This document shows positions 8,851 through 19,800 of a DNA stretch of 64,000 nucleotides, piece by piece. The notes under the pieces are model-generated. The model did not search any database. It was not told where the DNA came from and worked only from the letters and a program-made list of their open reading frames with translations. The DNA is from Theristus sp. LFF4_11. Lineage: Eukaryota > Nematoda > Chromadorea > Monhysterida > Xyalidae. A program made the translations under genes and the position numbers. How positions within the stretch are numbered: position 1 is the first letter of the stretch; each line of letters opens with the position of its first letter. The DNA is taken from positions 1-64,000 of the forward strand of contig JASANC010000608.1 of assembly GCA_030248135.1 (NCBI GenBank). Reading direction: 5' to 3'.

Positions 8851-11800
8851 CTAAAAGATTCGCTTGAGCGTGCTCGCGAACGCTCGCCGGAGGTCGCGCG
8901 ACAACGCGGCGTAGATGAACAGATTCAGCGCCGAGTTCGTGTAGCCGAGCCAGACGCAGACCTGTCGGAAACAAGAAGAAGAAAAACATGAAGCAACAAT
9001 GTTTTGAATCACGAAGTTTTTTGTGTACGTAATTCAAAACCGACAAAACCTCTTGTGGGTAAAACTAAACGAAAAATCAGGCGGTACAACAAAAAACCGC
9101 ATTCCTCTACCGTAAAGACACTTGCGGGCACGCAGCGATTCGCGACGGTACACCACTGGAATGCGTGCACGGAGTGAAGCACGAAAAATGGCAGCCAACA
9201 AATTGTGAAGCCGGCCATCACGACAAGCACCTGTGCCGGAAAAACTGCACAGTTCACACTACAGTCGAACTCTATAACACATCCAACTAGCTGATTGGTT
9301 GATGCACGCATTCTGTGCTTGTATTGCTGTGGAGGCGGAGTTTGGTTTGCACAGAATCCGCGTTTTGTGGCTGAATTTGTTTTTCTCACAAATTAGGTTC
9401 CCGCAGAGTTTGAAAAATGTATGAAACACTGACTGAACAAACAAATACTCCCTCCCTAAAACGGTTACCAAAACGACTGCAAACAAGTTTTTATTGTGAC
9501 TTTAGTGATCGTTTTAGTATAGCTATCGATCGGCAGCTAAAATCGCGCTCGCTTATCATAACAAACCTTTTTTAGAAAACTATTTCTGTAACAACAATGG
9601 TTCGTTTATGTATCCATGATAGTAACGCGGTTTTAGTAACCTTAGTATCCATACCGTTTGTGTTGCTCGAATCTCTCTGCCCTGCAATTCCGCGAACATT
9701 CGCCTGAGAAAATCGCTGAAACGTCGTTTGTGCGCCATCACACCCTGACCGAGTACGTCCATGCCAACGCAAACGTTTAGAAAGACTGATTGCAGGTTTC
9801 CACCGGATAACACCGCCAGGGCTTTCTTCTGTTGAACAACTGCGGTGCCTGTTGATTGGTTGATTGATTGATTGGTTGATTGATTGAATTATGGTTTGAT
9901 TGATTGATTGATTGGTTGATTGAGTGAAGATTACCTGTGGAACAGCAGGATGCATCATCCTTGGTTATCGTGTTATTTGGCAACTCTGAAACGATGTCGT
10001 CCAGAGGATCTGAAGTAGGGTGGAGGCAGATAGGTTTTTTGAATGGTACAGTATGGCCGAATAAATAAGGCAGCCCGTCAAGGCGGGATCCGTCGCTGAC
10101 TAGGAGTTGTCTTTTTCAAAAATGCCAACATAACTCCTAATCATGTGTTCAAGGGAGCAAGAATGAACATAATGACACGAAGAATCCATTGGTCTAAAAA
10201 AACACGTCAAATTTGGCACACATGTTGGTTTCTGAACGTCTGTTTTCTTTCATTCAAATTTCGCGCGCTCCTTGCACCCTGAAAAAAGCTGCCATGTTTA
10301 CTCGGTCATTCCGTACATTTACTGATATTTATCAGCCGCAATCCAGAAAGCAAGACAAATGCGGTCTGCTTTCGATTTTTGCTTGAAAATTTTTTGGTAG
10401 TGTAAGGCAACGTTTCGCAACGGAAAAAAAATCACAAAATGTTCAACTCAAGAAGGAAATCTCATCCACTTTCCAAGCAACCGAAGGGTAACATTTGTTT
10501 TGAAATTTCCACAAAAACCGTGATCTCACCAAAAGTTTTACGTTTCTATCATGTCATTTTGACAGATTCTTCGGTGAAATTTTGCATTTCAACGTATCGT
10601 TTCCCTGATTACTGTTGTTTTCTCACGGCGGTGAAAAGGAAAAACGCAAAACGCAAAAAACGCCACCACCACGAACCGGACTGCATGCTCACGCGACTGG
10701 CCGTGCCGTAAGTGCGGCTGATGCGTCTCTCGACGGCGCTGCCGCGTTTCAGGCTCATCGACGCCTCCTCGGGCACGTTCAGCCGGGCCATGCTCATCAG
10801 TGAGCCTTTTTCTTTGCCGGCCGGACTGAGATAACCGGACGATTCGCGGCTTTTCAACCGCTGCGTACCGCGGTAGACCCGCATCGAGCACTCCTCCGAG
10901 TACGAGCGGTGATATGCGGTACCGCCGCCCGTCTGCGACGTACCGTCCAAATCGGCGCTGCTATGGTGCCGCTTCGGCGAGGTGTTCGCAGAGCCCGCGA
11001 ATAGACGCCCGTTTCTCGGCGACTGCAGCCCGCCGCCCGTGCTCGCGGTCGTGTCGCTGCCCGTCTTGTTGCGCGCGCGATTCGTGCCCTGCGTGAGTGT
11101 GCGTTTGCGGGGTATTTTATATTGCGGGAATTATAGTATTTTAAGCGTTTTTTGGAAGCATTTGTATGCGGCAAAACAGCACTTGGTCTTCATGTCGTTT
11201 GGCTGTGCGCAACCGACACTGTCGAATACAGCAAGTCATGCGGAGGAACGGGAAACCATGAACGCACGCGACGGCTCACGCAACGCGCGTTCATGAATGG
11301 TAGAATATAGCTAATGAATGGTTGCACGTGTACCAGCCGTCCATTCATTATGCGCACACCAGAACCGGTGCACGTTCGTCACACCTTGCAGTTTCACGAA
11401 CCAGCCCGAATCTCTCCTATTATAAAAAAACTCAGCACTCGATCAACCGGCCGATGGGCATACGGTAGCTGTGACCGACCAGTCTGCGCATTCGCAGCGG
11501 ACGTTCGCGCGGCGGCGACTTCAGCTTGATTCGGCCGATGTTTCGCGCGACCTTAATAATCTTTGCGTTCATGTAGAGCATCACGAGCAGCGGCAGGAAG
11601 AACGACGCCAGGCCGGAGTAGATGATGAACGTGGTGCTGATGGTGGCCGTTGGCGTGCACGAGCACGACGACGAGGAGGAGGTGGAGGTGGCCACGGTGG
11701 AGTTGCGCGTGGACGCGGTCGCATTCGTGGCGGTGAGACCGGCGTTGACTGGTGCGCCGGACACGGCTGGAGGAAATGATATAGTGGAGTGTGGCCTCAT

Positions 11801-13049
11801 GAAAATTTGACTTTACTACCTGCGAAAAATTGTGATGAAATGTGAGAAAGGTTATGGTTCAACAAAAGGGGTCAACAGTTTGTTGAGCTAAAGTGTACCT
11901 GTGGTCGGTCAGCGACTTTCCACCAACCTGGTAGCTCAACAAGATGTTGAACTTTTTGTTGAACTGTTTTTTTCTCTGTGACGTCAGCAAACATTCGCCA
12001 ACAATTTGAACTATTGAAACTGTTTCACCTCTCTGCAGGTGTTCAAGAAAAAATTTCGAAGTGTTTTTAAACACCGACCATTATTGAGTCCAATCCAAAT
12101 ACTCGGTGCCGACACGACAAACGACACAAACCAGGCGCCCAGAACCAACTTCGGCCCGGTTTTACTTGATTGTATCAGTTTATACCTAACAATTTTGAAA
12201 CAAAAAAATGCAAAGTATTCATATGGATAATCACGTCATGCATGAGGATGACATGTCAAAAACATCTCAAAGAAGGGTGACAGATGGTCTTCTTTCAGAA
12301 CTTTGAGTTATCATCCGGTTGTAACCGATCGAAGTAACGTCGTTTTCCATCCGGCAGATTCAGAAACAAAATCAAACTGCATACTGTCAATTTATTTAAA
12401 CGTGTCAACCCAAAATGACGTCATTTGCTTATAAAAACGTTTTTTTATCACGCACAGGCACACGAATTTCAGTTTGGTTCATGCATAAATCACGTATTAT
12501 TTGTGCGCGGTTCCACAAGACAAACGAAAAGACTGATTTCTGATCAGCGCATGTTTCAGCGCACACATGACGGTCATCGCGGTCTGACATTTCAAATTTT
12601 CAAAAAAACCGGAGAGACGAAAAAACGCACCGGAGCGGCTCGGTCAACGCCTTGTATCGATCGTAACTAATCGCCAACAAATTGTAAATGCTCGCCGTCG
12701 ACAGCCACACGTCAACGGTGTTCCACAGCGTGCACGCCGTCTCGCCGAACACCCAGTGTTCGTTCAGAAAGCTCGTCCAGATCGCCATCGGTAGAATGAT
12801 CAGTCCGAGCAGCCAGTCGCTCAGCGCCAACGAGACGAGCAAATGATTCGTGGTGCTCTCGCGGAGACGCCGATTCGCCAGAATGGAGCACACGATCAGA
12901 ATGTTGCCGAACACGACCGTCAGCGTGACGGTCCCTTTCAGAGCGACCGCAATCAACGTGCCCGTTGTTAGCGGGTACTCGTCGAGAAAGTGCGGTATCT
13001 GCGACCAGCAGGCCGCATCGAAACTGCTGACGTTGAAGATTGAGTGCAT
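8851..13049 (-). CDS. aminergic-type class A GPCR, seven exons
   Basis: Exons (minus): 13049-12631, 12164-12079, 11766-11480, 11088-10693, 9744-9655, 9230-9111, 8961-8851. They total 1509 bases, 502 residues plus TAG, with a consistent phase throughout. TM1 has GN, TM2 LALSDW, and TM3 has VDVWLSTASI with the amine-binding Asp and a DRY box. The second exon holds TM4 (LGAWFVSFVVSAPSIW). The third has a Ser/Thr-rich second extracellular loop and TM5 (IIYSGLASFFLPLL). The fourth encodes a long Gly/Ser-rich third cytoplasmic loop. TM6 spans exons 5 and 6 with CWLPFF, and TM7 reads GYTNSALNLFIY. The receptor should sit in the plasma membrane and bind a biogenic amine; which amine cannot be told. 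The NPxxY Pro is replaced by Leu. The exon 4-5 junction is the least certain. The start is the proximal of several repeated ATG units. Confidence 0.85.
9250..9356. mobile_element. MITE H, copy 1 (in GPCR intron 5)
   Basis: The core GGAGGCGGAGTTTGGTTTGC is preceded by AACTAGCTGATTGGTTGATG and, further out, by ACAGTCGAACTCTATAAC. The same core and flanks recur at about 36231-36345 and 63790-63945, where the right half is also preserved as an inverted repeat. Confidence 0.55.
9850..9931. repeat. (TGAT/TGGT)n tetranucleotide repeat
   Basis: An imperfect run of TGATTGAT/TGGT units upstream of GPCR exon 5. It keeps several reading frames open by its composition only. Confidence 0.85.
10047..10315. 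mobile_element. MITE C, copy 1
   Basis: A 269-bp element begins TACAGTATGGCCGAATAAA and ends CTCGGTCATTCCGTA. It aligns along its whole length with 49263-49531, for example at AGGAGTTGTCTTTTTCAAAA and GCGCGCTCCTTGCACCCTG. Short inverted ends and flanking TA fit a Tc/mariner-type or related cut-and-paste MITE. It sits in the GPCR intron between exons 4 and 5. Confidence 0.75.
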
Positions 13050-13560
13050 GATCGTTGTTGTTTATTGTTGGAGTCAGTGTGCTCCGGACACGGTTGCGGA
13101 CGATGTCAACAGTAATCAGTGTACCCGTTATAGTTAGCGGGTACTCGTCAAGAAAGTCCGGTATCTGCGACCAGCAGGCCGAATCGAAACTGTCGACGTT
13201 GAAGATTGAGTGCATGATCGTTGTTTTTTATTGTTGTTTCAGTGTGTTGCGGGACACGGTTGCAAGCGATGTCAACAGTGATCAGTGTACCCATTATAGT
13301 TAGCGGGTACTCGTCAAGAAAGTCTGGTATCTGCGACCAGCAGGTCGAATCGAAACCGCTGACGTTGAAGATTGAGTGCATGATCGTTGTTGTTTGTTGT
13401 TGTTTCAGTGTGTTCCGGACACAGTTGCGGGCGATGTCAACAGTAATCAGTGTACCCGTTATGGTCAGCGGGTACTCCGGCAGAAAATGCGGGACTCGCG
13501 ATCAGCGGGCCGGATCGAACTGTTGACGTTGAACGTGGAGTGTATGATCGTTGCATGAGG
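13050..13560 (-). repeat. 166-bp tandem repeats of the GPCR start region
   Basis: Units matching the first ~38 codons of the receptor plus ~50 bases of leader recur upstream. In minus-strand order the ATG equivalents are at 13049 (used), 13215, 13381 and about 13545, where ATG has become ATA. Periods are 166, 166 and about 164. The peptide start MHSIFNV is kept in the three proximal units, but only the proximal one continues into TM1. Confidence 0.85.
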
Positions 13561-15339
13561 CTGTTCTGTCGCCAGTTTTTGATCGTTTTTCGAAGTTTCC
13601 TTAGAGTTGAGAAATTCCCTGAGACCATGACGGCGTTTTTAATGATGTTACTGCTTATTTTTAGTGGTTTTCACATTGGTGTTTTTGTGAAGCAGTTTGT
13701 TTCGGGAAATTTCTGGTCATTAAAACTGATTGCGGTATAATCAGCTGATTATACTTTTAGCGTCTGCTGCAACTCAGTTGAACGTACGTAAAAAAGTGTG
13801 GGTACGGTCACATTGTGGCGCTGCAGCAGCAATTCGATGTCCCCCTCGACGCAATTTCATATGACAAAACCGTGCATATGATCAAACGAGACCCATGATC
13901 TCTCTGAAAGATGGTTTCAGAAAACTTTGTAGTTATGCATCCATTGACGCTAGGGATGTACACGCGTACATTAACATCGTGTCGAGACCGTTAACCGTAA
14001 CCACCGTACCCGTACACTAGCCAGGCAAGGCCTTCTGCATCAGTAATTAAAATAAACTTCACCCGGAGTTCACTGTGTGTGCTCATATATTGGAACATGA
14101 ACAATAAGATTCTTGACAAGCGAGCAAAAGCATTCTGCGTTTAGCTATCGTTCCACTTTCTGTTTCAAAGTGGGTGGCTGAAAATCAGTTAAGCAGTACA
14201 CCATTGATGGTGTATGCTTTTACGAACTAACATCTTAGCTGCGAACGCTTTCAGCACCACATAAAACATCAGCGTATAAAAACATCACCACATAAACTAA
14301 GTAAACAGCGTGGGCACGAACACACAGTTATTTCAAGCTCTGGACAGCTAGATTCGTCACTGATCCGGCAAATTAACACTTCAAACCGTCTTCGCGAAAA
14401 AAAGAACTTTTAAAAAGAAAATCTAGGGCGATGATTGGCCGCGCGCAACTCTCGGATTAGCTGATCTGCATGCACGGTTAATTACATGCAACTTAACCAC
14501 AGCGTAGCTAATTATTCAAGGGTATTTGCAAAAATACAAAACGTGCGTGCGCGGATACTCTTCGACATTGGTGGTCACATTGAAAAATGGCAAAGTTCCT
14601 AGACAAATTAGATAACGGTCGTGTTGAGCGTGTGCGTTTGTTTTTTGTCGTTTTGCGAATCAGCGGATAGTTCCCTTTGGAGCCGTCTGTCGGATCGTGT
14701 TTCCAGGGAACTCTTCCTTAAAATAATACGAACAACGTTTTTTATCTTGTGCATGACTGTCTGCCTTCCAGGCGGACTGCAATTTGAGTTTCGCGCACGC
14801 TGATTGGACCGTCACGCCATTTGTGCAGCCAATCAGAACGCAGAAGCCTCAGGATGAGGGATGGGAATCATTGGTCTTGTTGGTAAAATAAAATGACTGA
14901 ATGAAGGTGAGAAAAAAGTTCTACTTTTCGCATGTCACATTGTTTGGATACTCAAAGATACACTGTGCATACATTGTAGCTCGGATCCGAGAGATTTGCG
15001 GTTGAAATTCAATGCTTTTTGAAAAAAAAACGTTTTTTCATGTTGTATTTGGGGAATATTATCATGAATTGAATTGAGCCTCGTCCTTCCTGACTGCATC
15101 AACGATTTCAACTTCATTAAGGTTTTTCTTTGTCGGTCTAAGACTTTTTTTACAAAATCAGAGTTATTATGGGCGTTTTCTACAGTAGAAAGTTTATCGC
15201 ATTTCAAGCTAGAAATATTTGAAACCACGCGGTATGAGAACTGAAGCTTTTCGACTTTTGCACAGGTGGTGTTTTGTGTGATTTTTTAATAAAAACGTGC
15301 AGTTTCTTTGTAACGTGTGTTTTTTCAGGCAGTGCCACA
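13561..15339. other. intergenic stretch
   Basis: No gene or transposon signature was recognised. It includes CTGATTGG at about 14800 and CCAATCAG at about 14829, an inverted pair 30 bases apart. It would contain the GPCR promoter on the minus strand; no convincing TATA box is visible. Confidence 0.4.
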
Positions 15340-15412
15340 AACGTCACACATAAACACACTGGCACAGGTTTCATTATAGCTGACTTGTGTGTCTGCCAGT
15401 GTGTTTGATTGA
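15340..15412. repeat. hairpin repeat I, copy 1
   Basis: AAACACACTGGCA and TGCCAGTGTGTTT flank a ~35-base loop. Similar AAACACACnGGCA inverted pairs occur at about 20390, 34725 and 61207, with a partial one at 61998. Confidence 0.55.
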
Positions 15413-15586
15413 TTCCAACACTGTGTGCAACATCACAGACAGAGCATAAACAAAGCACAAACCGGCAGCAATTCAAACAATCCGTTGTGTTCGCTGGTGT
15501 GTAGAATAACGTTTTTTACCACCCTGTGTTTCCAGTGCCACCTGTTGTTGGTAAGTGACAGATTGGGGGTGCGCGAGTTTGTGTAA

Positions 15587-16039
15587 TACCGTATTACCTC
15601 TAATAAACCCCCATGGGGGTTTATTTCTTCAGCGACTTCTGGGGGTGGGGGTTTATTTTTGGGGGGGGGCATTATTTTTGGGGGGGGGGTTTATTTGGAA
15701 ACCATTTTTAGGGGTGGGCAAAATGGCAAAAATACCTTCCATGGCAGGAAGGAAGTCGCAGAAACTTCTACTCTACATAGAAATTTCCTTTTACAACAGC
15801 CTTTTGTAATGAAATTACCATTAACTCATCCATTTGGGGGCCTTTGGTAGCACAATTTCATCATTTTCACTGCAACCAGCCACTGAATTCGCTGGGTATG
15901 TGTTTCAAACAGGTTTCAATAATCCCCCATGGGGGATTATTTTGGGGGGGGGGATTATTTGGAAACTTGTCGAGGGGGTGGGGGTTTATTTTTGGGGGGG
16001 GTTTAATTTTGGGGGGGGGTTAATAGAGGTAATACGGTA
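15587..16039. mobile_element. MITE B, copy 1, with long G runs
   Basis: The ends are inverted: TACCGTATTACCTCTAATAA on the left and AGAGGTAATACGGTA on the right, with TA at both borders. The body alternates AACCCCCATGGGGG with many runs of 5-10 G. The motif CCCCCATGGGGG appears twice, at about 15610 and 15930, so this copy looks like one element nested in another. A 151-bp relative lies at 51511-51661. It is about 0.8 kb upstream of the SMYD4-like start. Confidence 0.75.
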
Positions 16040-16831
16040 ATTCGGTGTGGGCAAGCAGAATCATCGAATGGAACAGCAAGGGGCTTGTTTTAAGCGCAGT
16101 GGTTCATATTACATTTACACACTGGTGTGTACAGTGGCTGCCAAAAGTGTCGCTTCGTAAGCAGTCAATTTTGGCAAGCTATTCATTTGGTACGCGAACA
16201 GTATTCATCTTACATCGCAAATGCTTGCACCAGAAAGGTACAGCGTTGAGCGTTGCCATATTTTTGCTCGTCCCGCCACTGATTCCGGTTCATACTGGAT
16301 TTACCACCGATTTTCGGTATAATAAATATAAATTCTGAACTTCTCCCGTGGCTGGAAAATATGGCATTTCAGCGTTTTGCAGCGTTTGCTATAGTCACTG
16401 TAAATATATCAACTGATTTTCAAAAGAACCACAGAAGTTGATATGCGAGCTTTTGTGTGAAACTGAACGTGCGGTTTTTACTGTGTTTATTTTGCTGAAA
16501 TCACAAAACACAATAAATTATTCCAAACAGAAAACACGTTTTCCCGCCTGAAAACTCGCTTTTTTCGGATATCGTTGAATGTTGACATCTGTGTGAACAA
16601 ATGTAGATCATCAATGTTAACTCAGCGACTGAAATACATCTTTCACACGTTTTGGATTGCTCTACTACAGACGGGAGGAAAGCTTTGTGTTTTTAAAATG
16701 CAACTCATTCAAATGCAGTTAGCTGATTGGTTGCTATTTTCAATTGGGTTCGGTGAAAACTCCAATGCCAATTTCATAGTTGCAGAACATGTTACTGTTT
16801 CAGAAAAGGAAAGAAATTCCAAGTTCCAAAA
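16040..16831. other. SMYD4-like gene upstream region
   Basis: No other gene was seen. A CTGATTGG (inverted CCAAT box) lies at about 16733, roughly 100 bases before the start codon, a plausible NF-Y promoter site. The gene's true transcription start is not determined. Confidence 0.35.
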
Positions 16832-19800
16832 ATGTCCAACGAGAACGAACCACAGCACCAGCTCATCGACTGTTTCACAAAGTTCAACATCAACGGAGAC
16901 AATGGAAAAGTTGTTGCCAATGTTTCCATTGAAAATGCCGAAGGAAGAAGAGACCTGGAAAACGATGAAGTGAAAAGTCGTCCGAAAAACTGTGAAAAAT
17001 CCGCCGAAATTGCGCGCGCCAATCTGAACCTTGGCGATGGACATTTTCGCGGGAGACGTTTCAGCGATGCATTGCGTCACTACAATCTCGCGGTTCGTTT
17101 TGCGCCATCCGACGGCGAGCAGTTACCAATAGCGTTCGCTAATCGGGCGGCGGTGAACGCTGAAACGCCGACAAACTCCAATTCAACGGGTGGAGGCCTT
17201 GAATCGTGGACAAACAACGATAACGAGCGTCTGACGGCCATCTTAGCCGACTTGCGAATGGCCGTGAACTTGCGCAAAACATTTGAAAATAATGACACTC
17301 AAACTGATTCGCCATTGGTCGACTGGAGGGCGCGAATTTCGAGAGTTCGCACTGAACTCAACAACCAATCAGCGGACAGCTCGGCGAGTCGTTCAACCAA
17401 TCAGCAAGAGCTTTTCGATGGACCGTCGAAATTCAGCGAGTGTCTATCATCAGCAGTGTGTCTCGACTATGATCAGTCGAAGGGACGCCTCTTACGGGTA
17501 GTCCGCCGCGTACCCGCTGGGGAATTACTGTTACGGGAACGAGCGATCGCTTGGCAAGTGAATCCGCAGTTCGCCGTGATCATTTGTCGTTACTGTTGTC
17601 ATAAGCTGCCCGCTAATTGGCTGCCGTGCGCTGGTTGCGCCAATCAGCAGGCGACCTATTGTTCGGTCGACTGTCGCTCCGCTGATTGGTCGGAACTGCA
17701 CCGATTTGAGTGTGATTCATTTCAGGTTAGTTCCATATTTTGTGAACACATTTTATGTAAAAGGTTGCTTGACTGTGATTTGCATCTGTGTGTTATTGAG
17801 TTTCTGTGTGGTTTGTTGGGTTGTGTTGTGTTGCAGCTTATTGGCTAGCTGTTAAGTTTTGACGATATTGGCCAGCCGATGTGTTTTGTGAAAGTGTCAC
17901 CGAAAAAGTACACTTGATTGCAATGGAAGTGGCACAAAGAACAACATTTTTTGCTTTTGTCAAGCGAAAAAGTCAGAAACAATTGACGCGCTTCTCAGAT
18001 TGCTCCGTTTGAATCAACGGACGAAGAAACGTCGGAAAGCGCTGATTGGTCGTTGCGCGCGCACCATCTGGAGCGAATCGCGACGCGCTTGATTGCACGA
18101 ACCAGCGTTGAACGTTTGACGGAAATCTACACCAACAATCAAACGAATAACAACGATTGGACGGGAAACAACCGATTCGGTCTAAACACCGCCGACAAAT
18201 ACAGCCAATCATTGGAGACCGTTTTGAATTTGATGGGAAATCCGGAGGCGTTAGCGGCCGAGGTGCGCATGGACGCGCACAGCGAGCGCTTCAAAGAGTC
18301 CGCCCTAAATTCGCGCAATTTTCTGCGAGACCAAAATTGGCCCGAATCACTGTCGACCACGCAACGTCGCCGCGCCTTTCTCTGTGAACTGCTGAACGCA
18401 CTGATCGCAAAGTTACGCTTGAACTGTTTCACGATTCAGTCCGGCGAACTGCTCGATCCGGTGTTCGGACCAAGATCCGTCGGCAACATGCAGCTGTGCG
18501 TGGCGAGTCTGTTCAATCATTCGTGCCTGCCGAACATGTCGCAGTATGCGGACGGTAACGTCGCGGAGTGGCGTGCGATCAGCGATATTGAGGTGTTGTC
18601 CTTTGTTTTGGTTTCGAGACTCAAAGCTGTTGCTGATTGCTCAAAGCTCAAGCTCAAACTGACAGTGCACAAATTGGGCGGCAATTGAAATTTGCGGCGC
18701 CGTGTCGCATTGAGAATTGAGATTTTTGTTGCTTTAGCTGTGCGGCTTTTCCCACAGCGCGAAACTTTTGTGCTACTCTTGTGTCCATGCGCTCGGGCGA
18801 CTGAGCTTTGCCGGGGATCGCAGAAGTTTTTAAAAACGAGTAAACGAAGGAAAGCTCATATTTCCAGCTCTTGGAAAGATGTTGAACTTTTTGTTGAATT
18901 TTGTTTGTTTTTGTTTGTTTGTTTGTTTGTTTGTTTGTTGATCGGTTGACTTGACATCGCACGCTGATGAGTACACTGAAAACTTGATCCGCGCGTGCGT
19001 GTGTCAACTTTCTCCGCCAAGTTTGTTTTAGAGTGAGTCTGTTCACCAAACCTCGTTGACTTGCAGCCCGGCGAAGAGCTCCTAGTCTCATACGGAGCTC
19101 GTTTCGGCTCCGCCATCACGGAGCTCCGACAGATGCAACTGAAAGCCGGTTTCGACTTTGACTGTCGATGTGTCGCGTGCACGGAGCGGCAGTACCGCTT
19201 AATCGAAGCTAAGCTATTTTCGTACATTTGCGCGTTCTGCGGCTGCCCGGCCACTTACAAACTGCAGACGCCGCCAATTTACTTCTGTCTGAAGTGTGAA
19301 CATCAGCAACCGTACGACACCGCCGTGATTCAGGGAAGAATCGTGGAGTTGCTTCGTGAGACGGAATCGGCTGACCGCTTCCAGGAGGTCTTCAAGGTGC
19401 GCTTTCAGGCTCTTTCAATTGTATTGTGTTTCATGCAAAGATGAATACCGTCTTGCATATAAAGTCTCCTTATACAAATTTGAAAATCAAAAATTTCTGA
19501 AAAAAAGGGGAATTTTGTGTGACAACCTGATAAGTGGGACGAGGTCTTATACAGCAAAGATTAGAAAGTCTCTGGGCCTCATAAACGAGGTGAGATTTCG
19601 ACCAAGACAAAAATTTGAATTGTTTGGTTTCCCGCCGTGTGACACTCCGCCCACTTTTGGGTGGGGGTCTTATAAGTGGGAGGAACCTTATATGCAAGAC
19701 TTTACGGTACATAGGTATATTATGAAACAAAAGATCGATATAGTATTTTTGTTTGAAGTTACCACTTTTCTTCGCAGAATACAGAGGATGCGGAACTGTG

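Noticed and set aside
9572..9983. ORFs with Asn-Gln-Ser-Ile repeats
   Set aside because: They come from the TGAT tetranucleotide run. The real exon nearby is 9744-9655 in another frame.
13055..13558. Plus-strand ORFs opposite the 166-bp repeats
   Set aside because: The conserved reading (MHSIFNV start) is on the minus strand; the plus frames are its shadow.
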